Assembly: GCA_013619035.1 (NCBI GenBank)
Contig: JABXKX010000638.1
Coordinates: forward strand, 1-7,877
Source of the DNA: Peptostreptococcaceae bacterium
GTDB taxonomy: Bacteria > Bacillota_A > Clostridia > Peptostreptococcales > Acidaminobacteraceae
Reading direction: 5' to 3'
Length of the DNA: 7,877 nucleotides
The number at the start of each line of letters is the position of its first letter. The stretch's first letter is position 1. Both the position numbers and the translations under genes were made by a program. Shown piece after piece: positions 1 through 5,781 of this stretch. The notes under the pieces are model-generated. The model was not told where the DNA came from. It saw only the letters and a program-made list of their open reading frames with translations, and ran no database searches.

Positions 1-1
1 G

Positions 2-17
2 TGTGATTTGCATCACA
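2..17. promoter_or_regulatory. Crp/Fnr-family operator (TGTGA-N6-TCACA)
   Basis: A perfect 16-bp inverted repeat, TGTGA-TTTGCA-TCACA, matches the consensus known for Crp/Fnr-family regulators, including Fnr- and ArcR-like proteins of Gram-positive bacteria. Its centre (9.5) lies 41.5 bp upstream of the start point predicted from the -10 box at 39-44, the classic class II activator position. A further TGTGA half-site lies at 31-35. The motif and spacing are seen directly. Which regulator binds (oxygen, NO or catabolite sensing) is inference. Confidence 0.7.
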
Positions 18-38
18 TTTTTTTATTTTTTGTGAGAC

Positions 39-44
39 TATACT
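39..44 (+). promoter_or_regulatory. -10 box of the scdA-flavodoxin promoter
   Basis: TATACT matches the TATAAT consensus at five of six positions, 42 bp before the start codon. No recognisable -35 hexamer lies 16-18 bp upstream, where the sequence is a T-run. This fits a promoter that depends on the activator box at 2-17. The start point is expected near position 51. Confidence 0.5.
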
Positions 45-85
45 TAAATCAGAAAACACATACTAACCTATAAATGGAGGTTCAC

Positions 86-766
86 ATGAATAATAAAGAC
101 ACATTAGGAAATATCGTTTTGAAATATCCCAACACTGTTCCGGTTATGAATCAATATAAGTTGGATTACTGTTGTGGTGGTAAGGATACCCTTGAACAGG
201 CAATTGAAGATTTAGGATTAGATTATAAGGACGTTGTTAAAGCATTGGAAACCGTTATTGTGGATCAAAGAATTGATGAAGTAATTGACTGGAAGCAAGC
301 TTCGTATAAAACAATTATCGATCATATACTAAATACACATCATGTGTTTATGAGAGATGTTTTAGAAGAATTAAACATTAGCATGTTCAAACTATTGAAA
401 GTACATTATAAAACACATGGAGAGAGTTTACTTAAAATTCACAAGCTATTTGGTACTTTAAAAACAGAACTAGAAGCACATTTGATTAAAGAAGAAGAAA
501 ATTTATTCCCGATGATTTTATCATATGAACAGTCAAAAGATCCAAAGATAAAAGAAGCTATCTTTAAATTTATTCATGATACAGAAGATGAACATGATGC
601 TGCAGGTGATATATTTAAAGCATTAGCGATAGAAACCAATGATTATACCGTACCTGAAGGCGCATGTTTTACGTATAAAAGAGCTTATGAGTTATTGGAC
701 GTTCTTGAAAAAGATACATTCAACCATATCCATATGGAAAATAGTATTCTATTTGAAATGATATAG
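86..766 (+). CDS. scdA: Iron-sulfur cluster repair di-iron protein (ScdA/YtfE/RIC family)
   Basis: The family restores Fe-S clusters damaged by nitric oxide or oxidants and acts in the cytoplasm. The 226-residue product has the usual two parts. An N-terminal ScdA_N (DUF542) domain carries the CCGG motif at residues 29-32. A hemerythrin-like four-helix domain from about residue 70 has candidate di-iron ligands H85 or H86, H107, H132 with E136 (HxxxE), H170, and H214 with E218 (HxxxE). The start at 86 is chosen because GGAGG (76-80) sits five bases upstream. The earlier in-frame ATG at 74 overlaps that ribosome binding site and has none of its own. The length is normal for the family. It is followed after nine bases by a flavodoxin gene and preceded by a Crp/Fnr box, fitting redox or NO control. 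The family call is confident; NO as the inducing signal is inference. Confidence 0.93.
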   Translation: MNNKDTLGNIVLKYPNTVPVMNQYKLDYCCGGKDTLEQAIEDLGLDYKDVVKALETVIVDQRIDEVIDWKQASYKTIIDHILNTHHVFMRDVLEELNISMFKLLKVHYKTHGESLLKIHKLFGTLKTELEAHLIKEEENLFPMILSYEQSKDPKIKEAIFKFIHDTEDEHDAAGDIFKALAIETNDYTVPEGACFTYKRAYELLDVLEKDTFNHIHMENSILFEMI

Positions 767-775
767 GAGGTTCCG

Positions 776-1207
776 ATGAAGATATCAATCATCTATTGGA
801 CCAGTACAGGGAACACAGAAAAGGTGGCAGAATATATTGCTGAAGGCTTAAAAAAAGCATCTGATATTAAAGTTAACTTAGTTTATGTTAGTAAAGCAAC
901 TAAAGAAGATATTGAGTCTTCTGACTTAATTGTATTTGGGAGTTCAGCCATGGGTGTAGAAGCTATTGATGATAGTGAAATGCCACCCTTTATCGATAGT
1001 ATTAAAGAAACTTTACATCAAAAGAAAGTCGCAGTTTTCGGATCGTATGATTGGGGAGATGGTGAATGGCTAAGAGAGTGGTCGGTAGACTTAAGGGCTT
1101 TAAATGCAGATGTTTTAGAGGAACACTTGATGATACAAAATGCACCTGAAGCTGATGATAGGGTTAAATGTCATGCTTTTGGAAAGTACTTAACTGAACA
1201 ATTATAA
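776..1207 (+). CDS. Short-chain flavodoxin
   Basis: A small FMN-binding cytoplasmic electron carrier of 143 residues, the normal size for short-chain flavodoxins. The phosphate-binding loop T-S-T-G-N-T is at residues 9-14 after the first beta strand. The isoalloxazine-contacting loops are GSSAMG at 55-60 and GSYDWGDGEW at 89-98. AGGAGG (765-770) overlaps the stop codon of the upstream gene and lies five bases before the ATG, so the two genes are almost certainly cotranscribed. A terminator follows directly. Pairing with the di-iron repair protein suggests that it supplies electrons for repair or for NO/oxygen reduction, but the partner is not shown by the sequence. The flavodoxin assignment is firm; the physiological role is inferred. 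Confidence 0.93.
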   Translation: MKISIIYWTSTGNTEKVAEYIAEGLKKASDIKVNLVYVSKATKEDIESSDLIVFGSSAMGVEAIDDSEMPPFIDSIKETLHQKKVAVFGSYDWGDGEWLREWSVDLRALNADVLEEHLMIQNAPEADDRVKCHAFGKYLTEQL

Positions 1208-1213
1208 TATTTC

Positions 1214-1245
1214 AAAAGAAAAATCTGTAAGGATTTTTCTTTTTT
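1214..1245 (+). terminator. Intrinsic terminator of the scdA-flavodoxin operon
   Basis: A perfect 12-bp stem, AAAAGAAAAATC (1214-1225) with GATTTTTCTTTT (1232-1243), closes a six-base loop. The right arm runs into a T-tract ending at 1245, six bases after the flavodoxin stop. The stem is very AT-rich but uninterrupted. Confidence 0.8.
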
Positions 1246-1273
1246 GAGTCCATTAAAACGATTAAATTTAGTA

Positions 1274-1302
1274 TTGTTAAACCAGGGAAAAAAAGGTATA
1301 AT
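1274..1302 (+). promoter_or_regulatory. Promoter upstream of the small 1309-1411 unit
   Basis: TTGTTA (1274-1279) and a perfect TATAAT (1297-1302) are separated by the ideal 17 bp. The expected start point is near 1309, inside the LexA-type palindrome. No long gene begins downstream before the hairpin at 1359-1399. Confidence 0.65.
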
Positions 1303-1316
1303 AGAACAAGTGTTCT
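1303..1316. promoter_or_regulatory. LexA/DinR-type SOS box
   Basis: AGAACAAGTGTTCT is an inverted repeat with 6-bp arms and contains the GAAC-N4-GTTC core (1304-1315) known for Gram-positive LexA (DinR) operators. It starts one base after the -10 box and covers the expected start point, a position where a bound repressor would block transcription. The outer bases are A and T rather than the preferred C and G, so affinity may be moderate. Confidence 0.55.
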
Positions 1317-1341
1317 GTATAAAAAAAGGGAAAAATACTTC

Positions 1342-1395
1342 ATGGATGACTATAGAATTATGTTAAGAGCATATTACACCATAGGAAACTCTTAA
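1342..1395 (+). CDS. Possible 17-residue micropeptide or leader peptide
   Basis: The ORF reads MDDYRIMLRAYYTIGNS and then TAA. It lies wholly within the short transcript expected between the LexA-box promoter and the hairpin. The ribosome binding site is poor: GGG at 1328-1330, 11 bases before the ATG. The coding sequence runs through the left arm and loop of the hairpin and stops in its right arm, so a translating ribosome would disrupt the stem. It may be a micropeptide, a leader peptide, or chance within a small RNA. I recognise no family. Confidence 0.25.
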   Translation: MDDYRIMLRAYYTIGNS

Positions 1396-1411
1396 CATAT
1401 TTTCTTTTTTT
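1359..1411 (+). terminator. Terminator-like hairpin (possible attenuator) before the ABC operon
   Basis: A perfect 11-bp stem, TATGTTAAGAG (1359-1369) with CTCTTAACATA (1389-1399), closes a 19-base loop and is followed by a T-rich tract (1400-1411, one C interruption). The large loop makes it weaker than the other terminators here. Its right arm also carries the -35 box of the next promoter. Confidence 0.55.
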
Positions 1412-1419
1412 GGTATAAT
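1392..1419 (+). promoter_or_regulatory. Promoter of the ABC transporter operon
   Basis: TTAACA (1392-1397, five of six to consensus) and a perfect TATAAT (1414-1419) are spaced by 16 bp. The start point should lie near 1426, giving a leader of about 22 bases that includes the AGGAGG at 1437-1442. The -35 box lies within the 3' arm of the preceding hairpin. Confidence 0.65.
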
Positions 1420-1422
1420 TGA

Positions 1423-1434
1423 GCAAGCGGTTGC
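1423..1434. promoter_or_regulatory. LacI-family/cre-like operator over the ABC operon start point
   Basis: GCAAGCGGTTGC is a near-perfect inverted repeat of the form GCAA-n-CG-n-TTGC, the style of LacI/CcpA-family operators with a central CG. It matches the fixed cre positions at eight of ten and overlaps the predicted start point, so repression is the likely effect. It differs at only two of twelve bases from the palindrome at 5777-5788. Confidence 0.45.
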
Positions 1435-1447
1435 ATAGGAGGAAAAT

Positions 1448-2452
1448 ATGATAAAAGTAAAGAATGTGTCTAAGACATTTAAGGTATATAAAAAGGACTC
1501 TGGTTTTAAAGGAGCTGTTAAAGGTTTGTTTAAACGAGAGAAGGATTATATAGATGCGGTAAAGGATATTAGTTTTGAAATAAAGAAGGGTGAAATCATT
1601 GGGTATATTGGTGCGAATGGTGCTGGAAAGAGTACTACCATCAAAATGATGACCGGTGTTTTGACGCCTACGTCAGGAACCATTGAAGTCAATGGTCTAA
1701 TCCCTCATGACAATAGAATTGAAAATGCCAAACACATCGGTGTGGTATTTGGTCAACGAACTCAACTGTGGTGGGATCTACCTTTAGAAGAAACCTTTTC
1801 AATATTAAAAGAAATTTATAATGTAGAAGAAGAAGCCTTCAAGGAACGGTATGACTATCTGATAGAGTTGTTAGAGATAGAACCGTTTATAAAACAACCT
1901 GTTAGAACCTTATCCTTAGGTCAAAGAATGCGTGCAGATTTAGCCGCTTCTATGTTACATAGCCCAGAAATTTTGTACCTTGATGAACCAACTATTGGCT
2001 TGGATGTTATGGTAAAAGAACGTATCAGAAAAGCCATCAAAGAAATGAATGAAAAGTTTCAGGTCACTGTCATATTAACGACTCATGATATGAGTGATAT
2101 ACAAGAAATGGCTTCAAGAATTATGATCATAGAAAAAGGTGAGATTATCTATGATGGTTCAAAAGAAATGATCAACAAGAAGTTTGGAAACAATCGACGT
2201 TTAGACCTTAAAATTGAAGACTTAGATGATGAACATATAAAATTAATGCAAGACTTTGTAAATGAACAAGATAAAAATGCTTATGTCTGTATTGAAGACG
2301 GGGCATTATCTGTGACGTTTGATCAAGATGTTTTGTCTGTTGCAATTATCATCAGTTTTGCCATGGCGAATTTCAAAGTTTTTGATTTCAGTTTAAAAGA
2401 TCAGAATATAGAAGATATCGTTAAGAAATTATATGCAGGAGGTGTGTCTTGA
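1448..2452 (+). CDS. ABC exporter ATP-binding protein (COG4586-type)
   Basis: This is the cytoplasmic ATPase that drives the two ABC-2 permeases encoded next. Its 334 residues show Walker A GANGAGKST (55-63), Q-loop Q103, signature LSLGQ (155-159), Walker B ILYLDEP (175-181) with catalytic E180, and switch histidine H213. A stretch of about 20 residues (15-36) between the first strand and the A-loop region, and a C-terminal extension of about 100 residues after the ATPase core, are as expected of the COG4586 group rather than generic NatA/CcmA proteins. AGGAGG (1437-1442) sets the start. The last four bases overlap the next gene. The substrate is unknown and the sequence gives no direct clue. 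The stop is TGA, showing standard stop-codon use. Confidence 0.93.
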   Translation: MIKVKNVSKTFKVYKKDSGFKGAVKGLFKREKDYIDAVKDISFEIKKGEIIGYIGANGAGKSTTIKMMTGVLTPTSGTIEVNGLIPHDNRIENAKHIGVVFGQRTQLWWDLPLEETFSILKEIYNVEEEAFKERYDYLIELLEIEPFIKQPVRTLSLGQRMRADLAASMLHSPEILYLDEPTIGLDVMVKERIRKAIKEMNEKFQVTVILTTHDMSDIQEMASRIMIIEKGEIIYDGSKEMINKKFGNNRRLDLKIEDLDDEHIKLMQDFVNEQDKNAYVCIEDGALSVTFDQDVLSVAIIISFAMANFKVFDFSLKDQNIEDIVKKLYAGGVS

Positions 2453-3249
2453 AGAAATTAATGCGGACATACACTCCGTTTACTAAAGCAACCATACAGG
2501 AAATGCTAGCTTATCCAGGTGAGTCATTTCTATATATTTTTGGTATGACCATTGGAATGTTTGTTGTTTATTACATATGGAAAGTGATTTATACAACTGG
2601 TAGTAATAGTGTGTTAGAAGGATTTACTTTACAAGAAATGATTGCTTATATTGTTTTAAGTTTTGGAGTGATGCAGGCTATTAATAATGGTACCATTTGG
2701 AATATAGCGATGGATATACGTGAAGGTACAATAATCATGAATTTGATTAAACCGATTAACTATCATTTAAGAGTATTCTTTCAAGAGATGGGTTATGTGT
2801 TATTTATCTGTAGCATTGTATTATTACCCGTAACATTAGGACTGGTTTTTCTTTTTAAAACAGGCACGATTGTTTCATTGATTTTATTTGCGGTATCCCT
2901 GTTTTTCGGTGTTGTTGTTGGATTTTTATTTGATTTTTTATTTGGGATGTTGGCTTTTTATATTAAAAATTTATGGGGTATCGGATTTGGAAAAAATGCA
3001 TTGGTTAGGTTATTAAGTGGTGCATTAATTCCTTTGGCGTTTTTCCCTGATATGGTTCAGCAAGTATTTGAGTTTCTACCATTTAAAGCGATGGTTTATG
3101 CACCAATTATGATCTTTTTAGGCAAGTATAATGCAAATGAGCTGGTTGGTGTTTATTTAAATCAGATTTTTTGGATAGCATTACTGGGATTATTTAATTA
3201 TTTAACATGGCAAAAGGCTGTTACTCGATTAACGGTACAAGGAGGTTAA
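2449..3249 (+). CDS. ABC-2 family transporter permease, first subunit (COG4587-type)
   Basis: An integral membrane protein of 266 residues with about six hydrophobic segments (roughly 26-46, 64-80, 114-136, 141-172, 186-200, 232-254). The motif REG-x5-LIKPINYHL (91-107), between the second and third segments, is typical of this permease group, and the partner has a matching RPINPL. The start is a TTG at 2449 with AGGAGGTG at 2437-2444; the ATG at 2461 would be too far from that site. The start overlaps the ATPase stop as TTGA, indicating translational coupling. It likely forms a heterodimer with the next permease and pairs with the upstream ATPase. Export rather than import is expected for ABC-2 folds. 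The substrate is unknown. Confidence 0.9.
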   Translation: MKKLMRTYTPFTKATIQEMLAYPGESFLYIFGMTIGMFVVYYIWKVIYTTGSNSVLEGFTLQEMIAYIVLSFGVMQAINNGTIWNIAMDIREGTIIMNLIKPINYHLRVFFQEMGYVLFICSIVLLPVTLGLVFLFKTGTIVSLILFAVSLFFGVVVGFLFDFLFGMLAFYIKNLWGIGFGKNALVRLLSGALIPLAFFPDMVQQVFEFLPFKAMVYAPIMIFLGKYNANELVGVYLNQIFWIALLGLFNYLTWQKAVTRLTVQGG

Positions 3250-3250
3250 G

Positions 3251-4042
3251 ATGAGACATTTTAGAATTTACAAAGTATTTATGAAACAATATCTTAAGAC
3301 CTTAATGGAGTATCGTACAGATTTCTTAATAGGCATGTTATCATTTTTTGTGTTACAAGCATCCAATTTAATTTTTATCAGTTTGGTTTTCAGTCGTATT
3401 CCACATTTAAACGGTTGGACCTATCATGAAGTACTTTTCATTTATGGATTAAGTCAAATTCCAAGAGGTATAGACCATCTATTTACAGATAACCTTTGGT
3501 TACTTGCAGGCTCTTATGTGAAGTCCGGTCAATTTGATAAATACTTATTAAGACCTATTAACCCGTTATTTCATTTAATTGCAGAACGGTTTCAGCCGGA
3601 TGCTTTTGGAGAAATCATTATTGGTGTGAGTATTTTCGCTTATGCATATGGTCAACTGGGTTTAAGTTTTACCGTGATTCAATGGGGACTGCTAGTCATT
3701 GCTATATTAGCAGGAGTTGTCATTTATACGTCGATTAAATTAATAGGTGCTTCTTTAGCGCTTTGGACAAAAAAATCACAACAGTTTTTATTTATAGTTT
3801 ATCAACTTTCTGATTTTTCTAGTTACCCACTTAGTATTTTTTCAACATTTATCAAAGCTATTTTAACGTTTGTTATACCATTTGGATTTGTTGCATTCAT
3901 ACCAGCAAGTTATTTTATAGGTAAACCAGTTTATCCACTCACTATTTTATGGGGGGTAATCGTTGCTATAATATTTTGGACATTTGGTTATCAGATTGTA
4001 TGGAAATCAGGTTTAAAAGCATACGAAAGTACAGGTAATTAA
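3251..4042 (+). CDS. ABC-2 family transporter permease, second subunit (DUF990/COG3694-type)
   Basis: An integral membrane protein of 263 residues with about six hydrophobic segments (roughly 24-48, 58-72, 118-133, 142-172, 200-224, 229-250). The segment GQFDKYLLRPINPL (93-106) is the counterpart of the KPIN segment in the first permease and is characteristic of the ABC2_membrane_6 (formerly DUF990) group. AAGGAGG (3239-3245) lies five bases before the ATG, and the upstream stop is only one base away. The trio of one ATPase and two unlike permeases matches a widespread transporter arrangement whose substrate is generally not known. It is the last gene of the operon, followed by a long hairpin. 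Confidence 0.9.
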   Translation: MRHFRIYKVFMKQYLKTLMEYRTDFLIGMLSFFVLQASNLIFISLVFSRIPHLNGWTYHEVLFIYGLSQIPRGIDHLFTDNLWLLAGSYVKSGQFDKYLLRPINPLFHLIAERFQPDAFGEIIIGVSIFAYAYGQLGLSFTVIQWGLLVIAILAGVVIYTSIKLIGASLALWTKKSQQFLFIVYQLSDFSSYPLSIFSTFIKAILTFVIPFGFVAFIPASYFIGKPVYPLTILWGVIVAIIFWTFGYQIVWKSGLKAYESTGN

Positions 4043-4080
4043 TTCGCTTAGGTGGTTTTTTACTTTAAAATAGTAGAAAT

Positions 4081-4133
4081 AAAGCAGTACATATCTTATT
4101 AAGACGATGTACTGCTTTTATAGTTTTTGAAGG
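4081..4133 (+). terminator. Long hairpin terminator after the ABC operon
   Basis: A perfect 12-bp stem, AAAGCAGTACAT (4081-4092) with ATGTACTGCTTT (4107-4118), encloses an inner 4-bp stem TCTT/AAGA (4094-4097 with 4101-4104) and a three-base loop. TTTT then TTTTT runs follow with a short interruption. It lies 38 bases after the second permease stop and ends the operon. Confidence 0.75.
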
Positions 4134-4320
4134 TTGTTTTGTTCATACTAATGAATCATTCCAGTTGATTTTCTTGGTATGGTTATAATAAATCGACTAC
4201 CATTTTGATAGGTATTTAAATAGGAAATAAGAATTACATATACACAACTCTTATCAATAATGTTAAACTCATTATAGTAGTTCATACATGAAAGTGTTAA
4301 AAATAGAAAAGAGGAATTCT
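4119..4320. other. Non-coding gap before the peptidase gene
   Basis: After the hairpin I see no gene. A TATAAT at 4184-4189 lacks a -35 box at proper spacing. TTGATA (4205-4210) and TATCAA (4252-4257) are complementary 6-bp arms but far apart, and I assign them no role. The likely peptidase promoter lies at 4251-4278. Confidence 0.5.
4251..4278 (+). promoter_or_regulatory. Candidate promoter of the M20 peptidase gene
   Basis: TTATCA (4251-4256, four of six) and TATAGT (4273-4278, five of six) are separated by 16 bp. The start point would be near 4285, about 36 bases before the ATG. This is the best-placed candidate but is only moderately close to consensus. Confidence 0.4.
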
Positions 4321-5427
4321 ATGAATCAAGAACGTATTGTCAAAAGATTTTTAAACTATGTAAAAATCAATAGCGAAACAAAAAATGAAAAAGAGTTTGC
4401 CTTATATCTTCAGAAAGAACTAGAAGTAATGGGTTTCACAACTGAATTTGATCAAGCTGGTGAAGCATTTGGTGGTAACTGTGGTAACTTAATCGCAAAG
4501 CTCAAAGGTTCTTTAAAGAAAGAAACAATGTTATTCAGTGCTCATATGGATACTGTAACTCCTGGTAATGATATCAAGGCGATTATAAAAGACGGTGTCA
4601 TCTATTCTGATGGGACAACAATTTTAGGTGGCGATGATAAAGCTGGTATTGCAGCAATCGTTGAAGGCATTCAAATGATTTTAGAAGACAATATACCACA
4701 TGGCGATATTGAACTTCTATTCTCAGTTGCTGAAGAGGGTGGTCTTAAAGGTAGTGGTAACTTAAATATGGACCTTATTTCAGCTAAGGAAGGTTTTATC
4801 TTAGACAGTAGTAAATTACCAGGAGAGATTATAACTAATGGTCCTGCTCAAGCTAAGCTTCAAATTAAAGTATATGGTAAAGCAGCTCATGCAGGTGTTT
4901 GTCCTGAAAATGGTATCAGTGCGATTCAAGTGCTTTCAAGAGCCGTTGATCGTATGGACCTTTTAAGAATAGATGAAGAAACAACTTCAAACATCGGTAT
5001 AGTAAGTGGTGGTACAGCAACCAATATTGTTATGCCAGAAATCGATGTGACGGCTGAAGTAAGGAGTTTAGACAATACAAAACTTAGAAAACAAATGGAT
5101 CACATGATTGAGTGTTTAGAAGTAGCAGCAAAGGAGTTTAATACGACCGTAGATATAAAAGAGGATATTTTATATGGTTCTTTCAATATCAAAGAAGATG
5201 CTAACGTCGTTAATAAAGCTAAAAAGGCATTTGAAGCCCTTGGCATAAATGCAACAACAACTTTTACAGGTGGCGGCAGTGATGCCAATATCCTAAATGA
5301 CAGAGGATTAGAGATTATTAATTTAGGTATTGGAGAAAAACAGGCACACACCTTAAAGGAACACTATTACATTAAAGATCTTTTAACGATGACCTCTTTT
5401 GTAAAAACACTGATTACACAACATTAA
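4321..5427 (+). CDS. M20 family metallopeptidase, peptidase T-like
   Basis: A cytoplasmic zinc-type aminopeptidase of 368 residues, expected to cleave short peptides. The di-metal centre can be read: H75 and the assisting D77 in SAHMDTV, D105 in GGDDKAG as bridging ligand, E138 as general base and E139 as ligand in AEEGG, D162 in LDSS, and H343 near the C-terminus in AHT. The dimerisation domain is inserted at about residues 175-280. The overall order fits the PepT-like subgroup rather than carboxypeptidase G2 or DapE. The start at 4321 is chosen because GAGG (4311-4314) lies six bases upstream and the family usually begins with a helix such as NQERIVKRF. The in-frame ATG at 4288 has no ribosome binding site. 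The gene stands alone, with a terminator behind it. The exact peptide substrate cannot be told. Confidence 0.92.
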   Translation: MNQERIVKRFLNYVKINSETKNEKEFALYLQKELEVMGFTTEFDQAGEAFGGNCGNLIAKLKGSLKKETMLFSAHMDTVTPGNDIKAIIKDGVIYSDGTTILGGDDKAGIAAIVEGIQMILEDNIPHGDIELLFSVAEEGGLKGSGNLNMDLISAKEGFILDSSKLPGEIITNGPAQAKLQIKVYGKAAHAGVCPENGISAIQVLSRAVDRMDLLRIDEETTSNIGIVSGGTATNIVMPEIDVTAEVRSLDNTKLRKQMDHMIECLEVAAKEFNTTVDIKEDILYGSFNIKEDANVVNKAKKAFEALGINATTTFTGGGSDANILNDRGLEIINLGIGEKQAHTLKEHYYIKDLLTMTSFVKTLITQH

Positions 5428-5435
5428 AAATAATG

Positions 5436-5469
5436 AAAGACAATGGTGATAAAAGCCATTGTTTTTTTT
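5436..5469 (+). terminator. Intrinsic terminator of the peptidase gene
   Basis: A perfect 7-bp stem, ACAATGG (5440-5446) with CCATTGT (5456-5462), has a nine-base loop and is followed by seven T residues (5463-5469). AAAG just upstream can extend pairing with the T-run. It begins nine bases after the stop codon. Confidence 0.85.
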
Positions 5470-5765
5470 GTTTAAAATATGAACTGTTGTGACATAACTC
5501 TAATATTATTTTGTAATATCTATAAGGTGAGTTTTTTGAAACATGGATTAATTATCGGACCTAAACAATTGTAGTGTTACATCTTTTAGTGAATGATGAT
5601 TCAACAGCGAATGAAACATTGTACAATTGTGCAGTCTGACATTACTCATAAATAGCAGTTTGTAAAAACGAAGTTAAAAATTCGAATTCTTTAATATAGC
5701 ATTTCCAATAGTTGTAGAGATATTATAATCAAAAGTGAACATATGTCCAAAAACAACTCGCTCGA
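5470..5765. other. Non-coding region upstream of the ulaA-like promoter
   Basis: No convincing gene is present on either strand. The region holds two copies of the 8-bp palindrome ACAATTGT (5565-5572, 5623-5630), AATTCGAATT (5679-5688) and the first copy of ACATATGT (5739-5746). A TATAAT at 5724-5729 has only a poor -35 candidate. A 12-codon TTG-started ORF at 5536-5574 with AAGGTGAG upstream is too short to call and could be a gene remnant. Confidence 0.5.
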
Positions 5766-5781
5766 TAGACATATGTGCAAA
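5739..5781. repeat. Direct repeat ACATATGTsCAAA, two copies 30 bp apart
   Basis: ACATATGTCCAAA (5739-5751) and ACATATGTGCAAA (5769-5781) match at 12 of 13 bases, and each contains the 8-bp palindrome ACATATGT. The 30-bp interval is about three helical turns, so proteins bound to both copies would face the same side of the DNA. The second copy overlaps the -35 box of the IIC promoter. Regulator sites are likely but unproven. Confidence 0.4.

Larger units (their letters stand above)
1309..1411 (+). ncRNA. Predicted short transcript of about 100 nt (small RNA or leader)
   Basis: The region is bounded by a good promoter with a start point near 1309 and a hairpin plus T-rich tract ending at 1411. 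It contains only the weak 17-codon ORF at 1342-1395. It could be an independent SOS-controlled small RNA or the terminated leader of the ABC operon. This is inferred from promoter and terminator signals alone. Confidence 0.35.

Noticed and set aside
74..85. Earlier in-frame ATG for the scdA gene, adding four residues
   Set aside because: It overlaps the GGAGG that serves the ATG at 86 and has no ribosome binding site of its own.
155..160. LSLGQ instead of LSGGQ in the ABC ATPase (residue numbering) as a loss-of-function change
   Set aside because: The glycine and glutamine needed for ATP contact are kept, and to my knowledge the LSLGQRMRADLA form is common in this ATPase group, so it is not evidence of a defect.
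4184..4189. TATAAT as the peptidase promoter
   Set aside because: The only plausible -35 box (TTGATT at 4165-4170) is 13 bp away, too close. The pair at 4251-4278 fits better.
4288..4320. Earlier in-frame ATG for the peptidase, adding 11 residues
   Set aside because: No ribosome binding site precedes it. The ATG at 4321 has GAGG at good spacing and begins where the family normally starts.
5488..5503. TGTGA-CATAAC-TCTAA as a second Crp/Fnr box
   Set aside because: The right half-site matches only three of five bases, and no promoter is at a suitable distance.
5738..5749. GAACATATGTCC as a second LexA-type box
   Set aside because: It is one base from the GAAC-N4-GTTC core, but it is better explained as part of the ACATATGTsCAAA direct repeat and is not next to a clear promoter.
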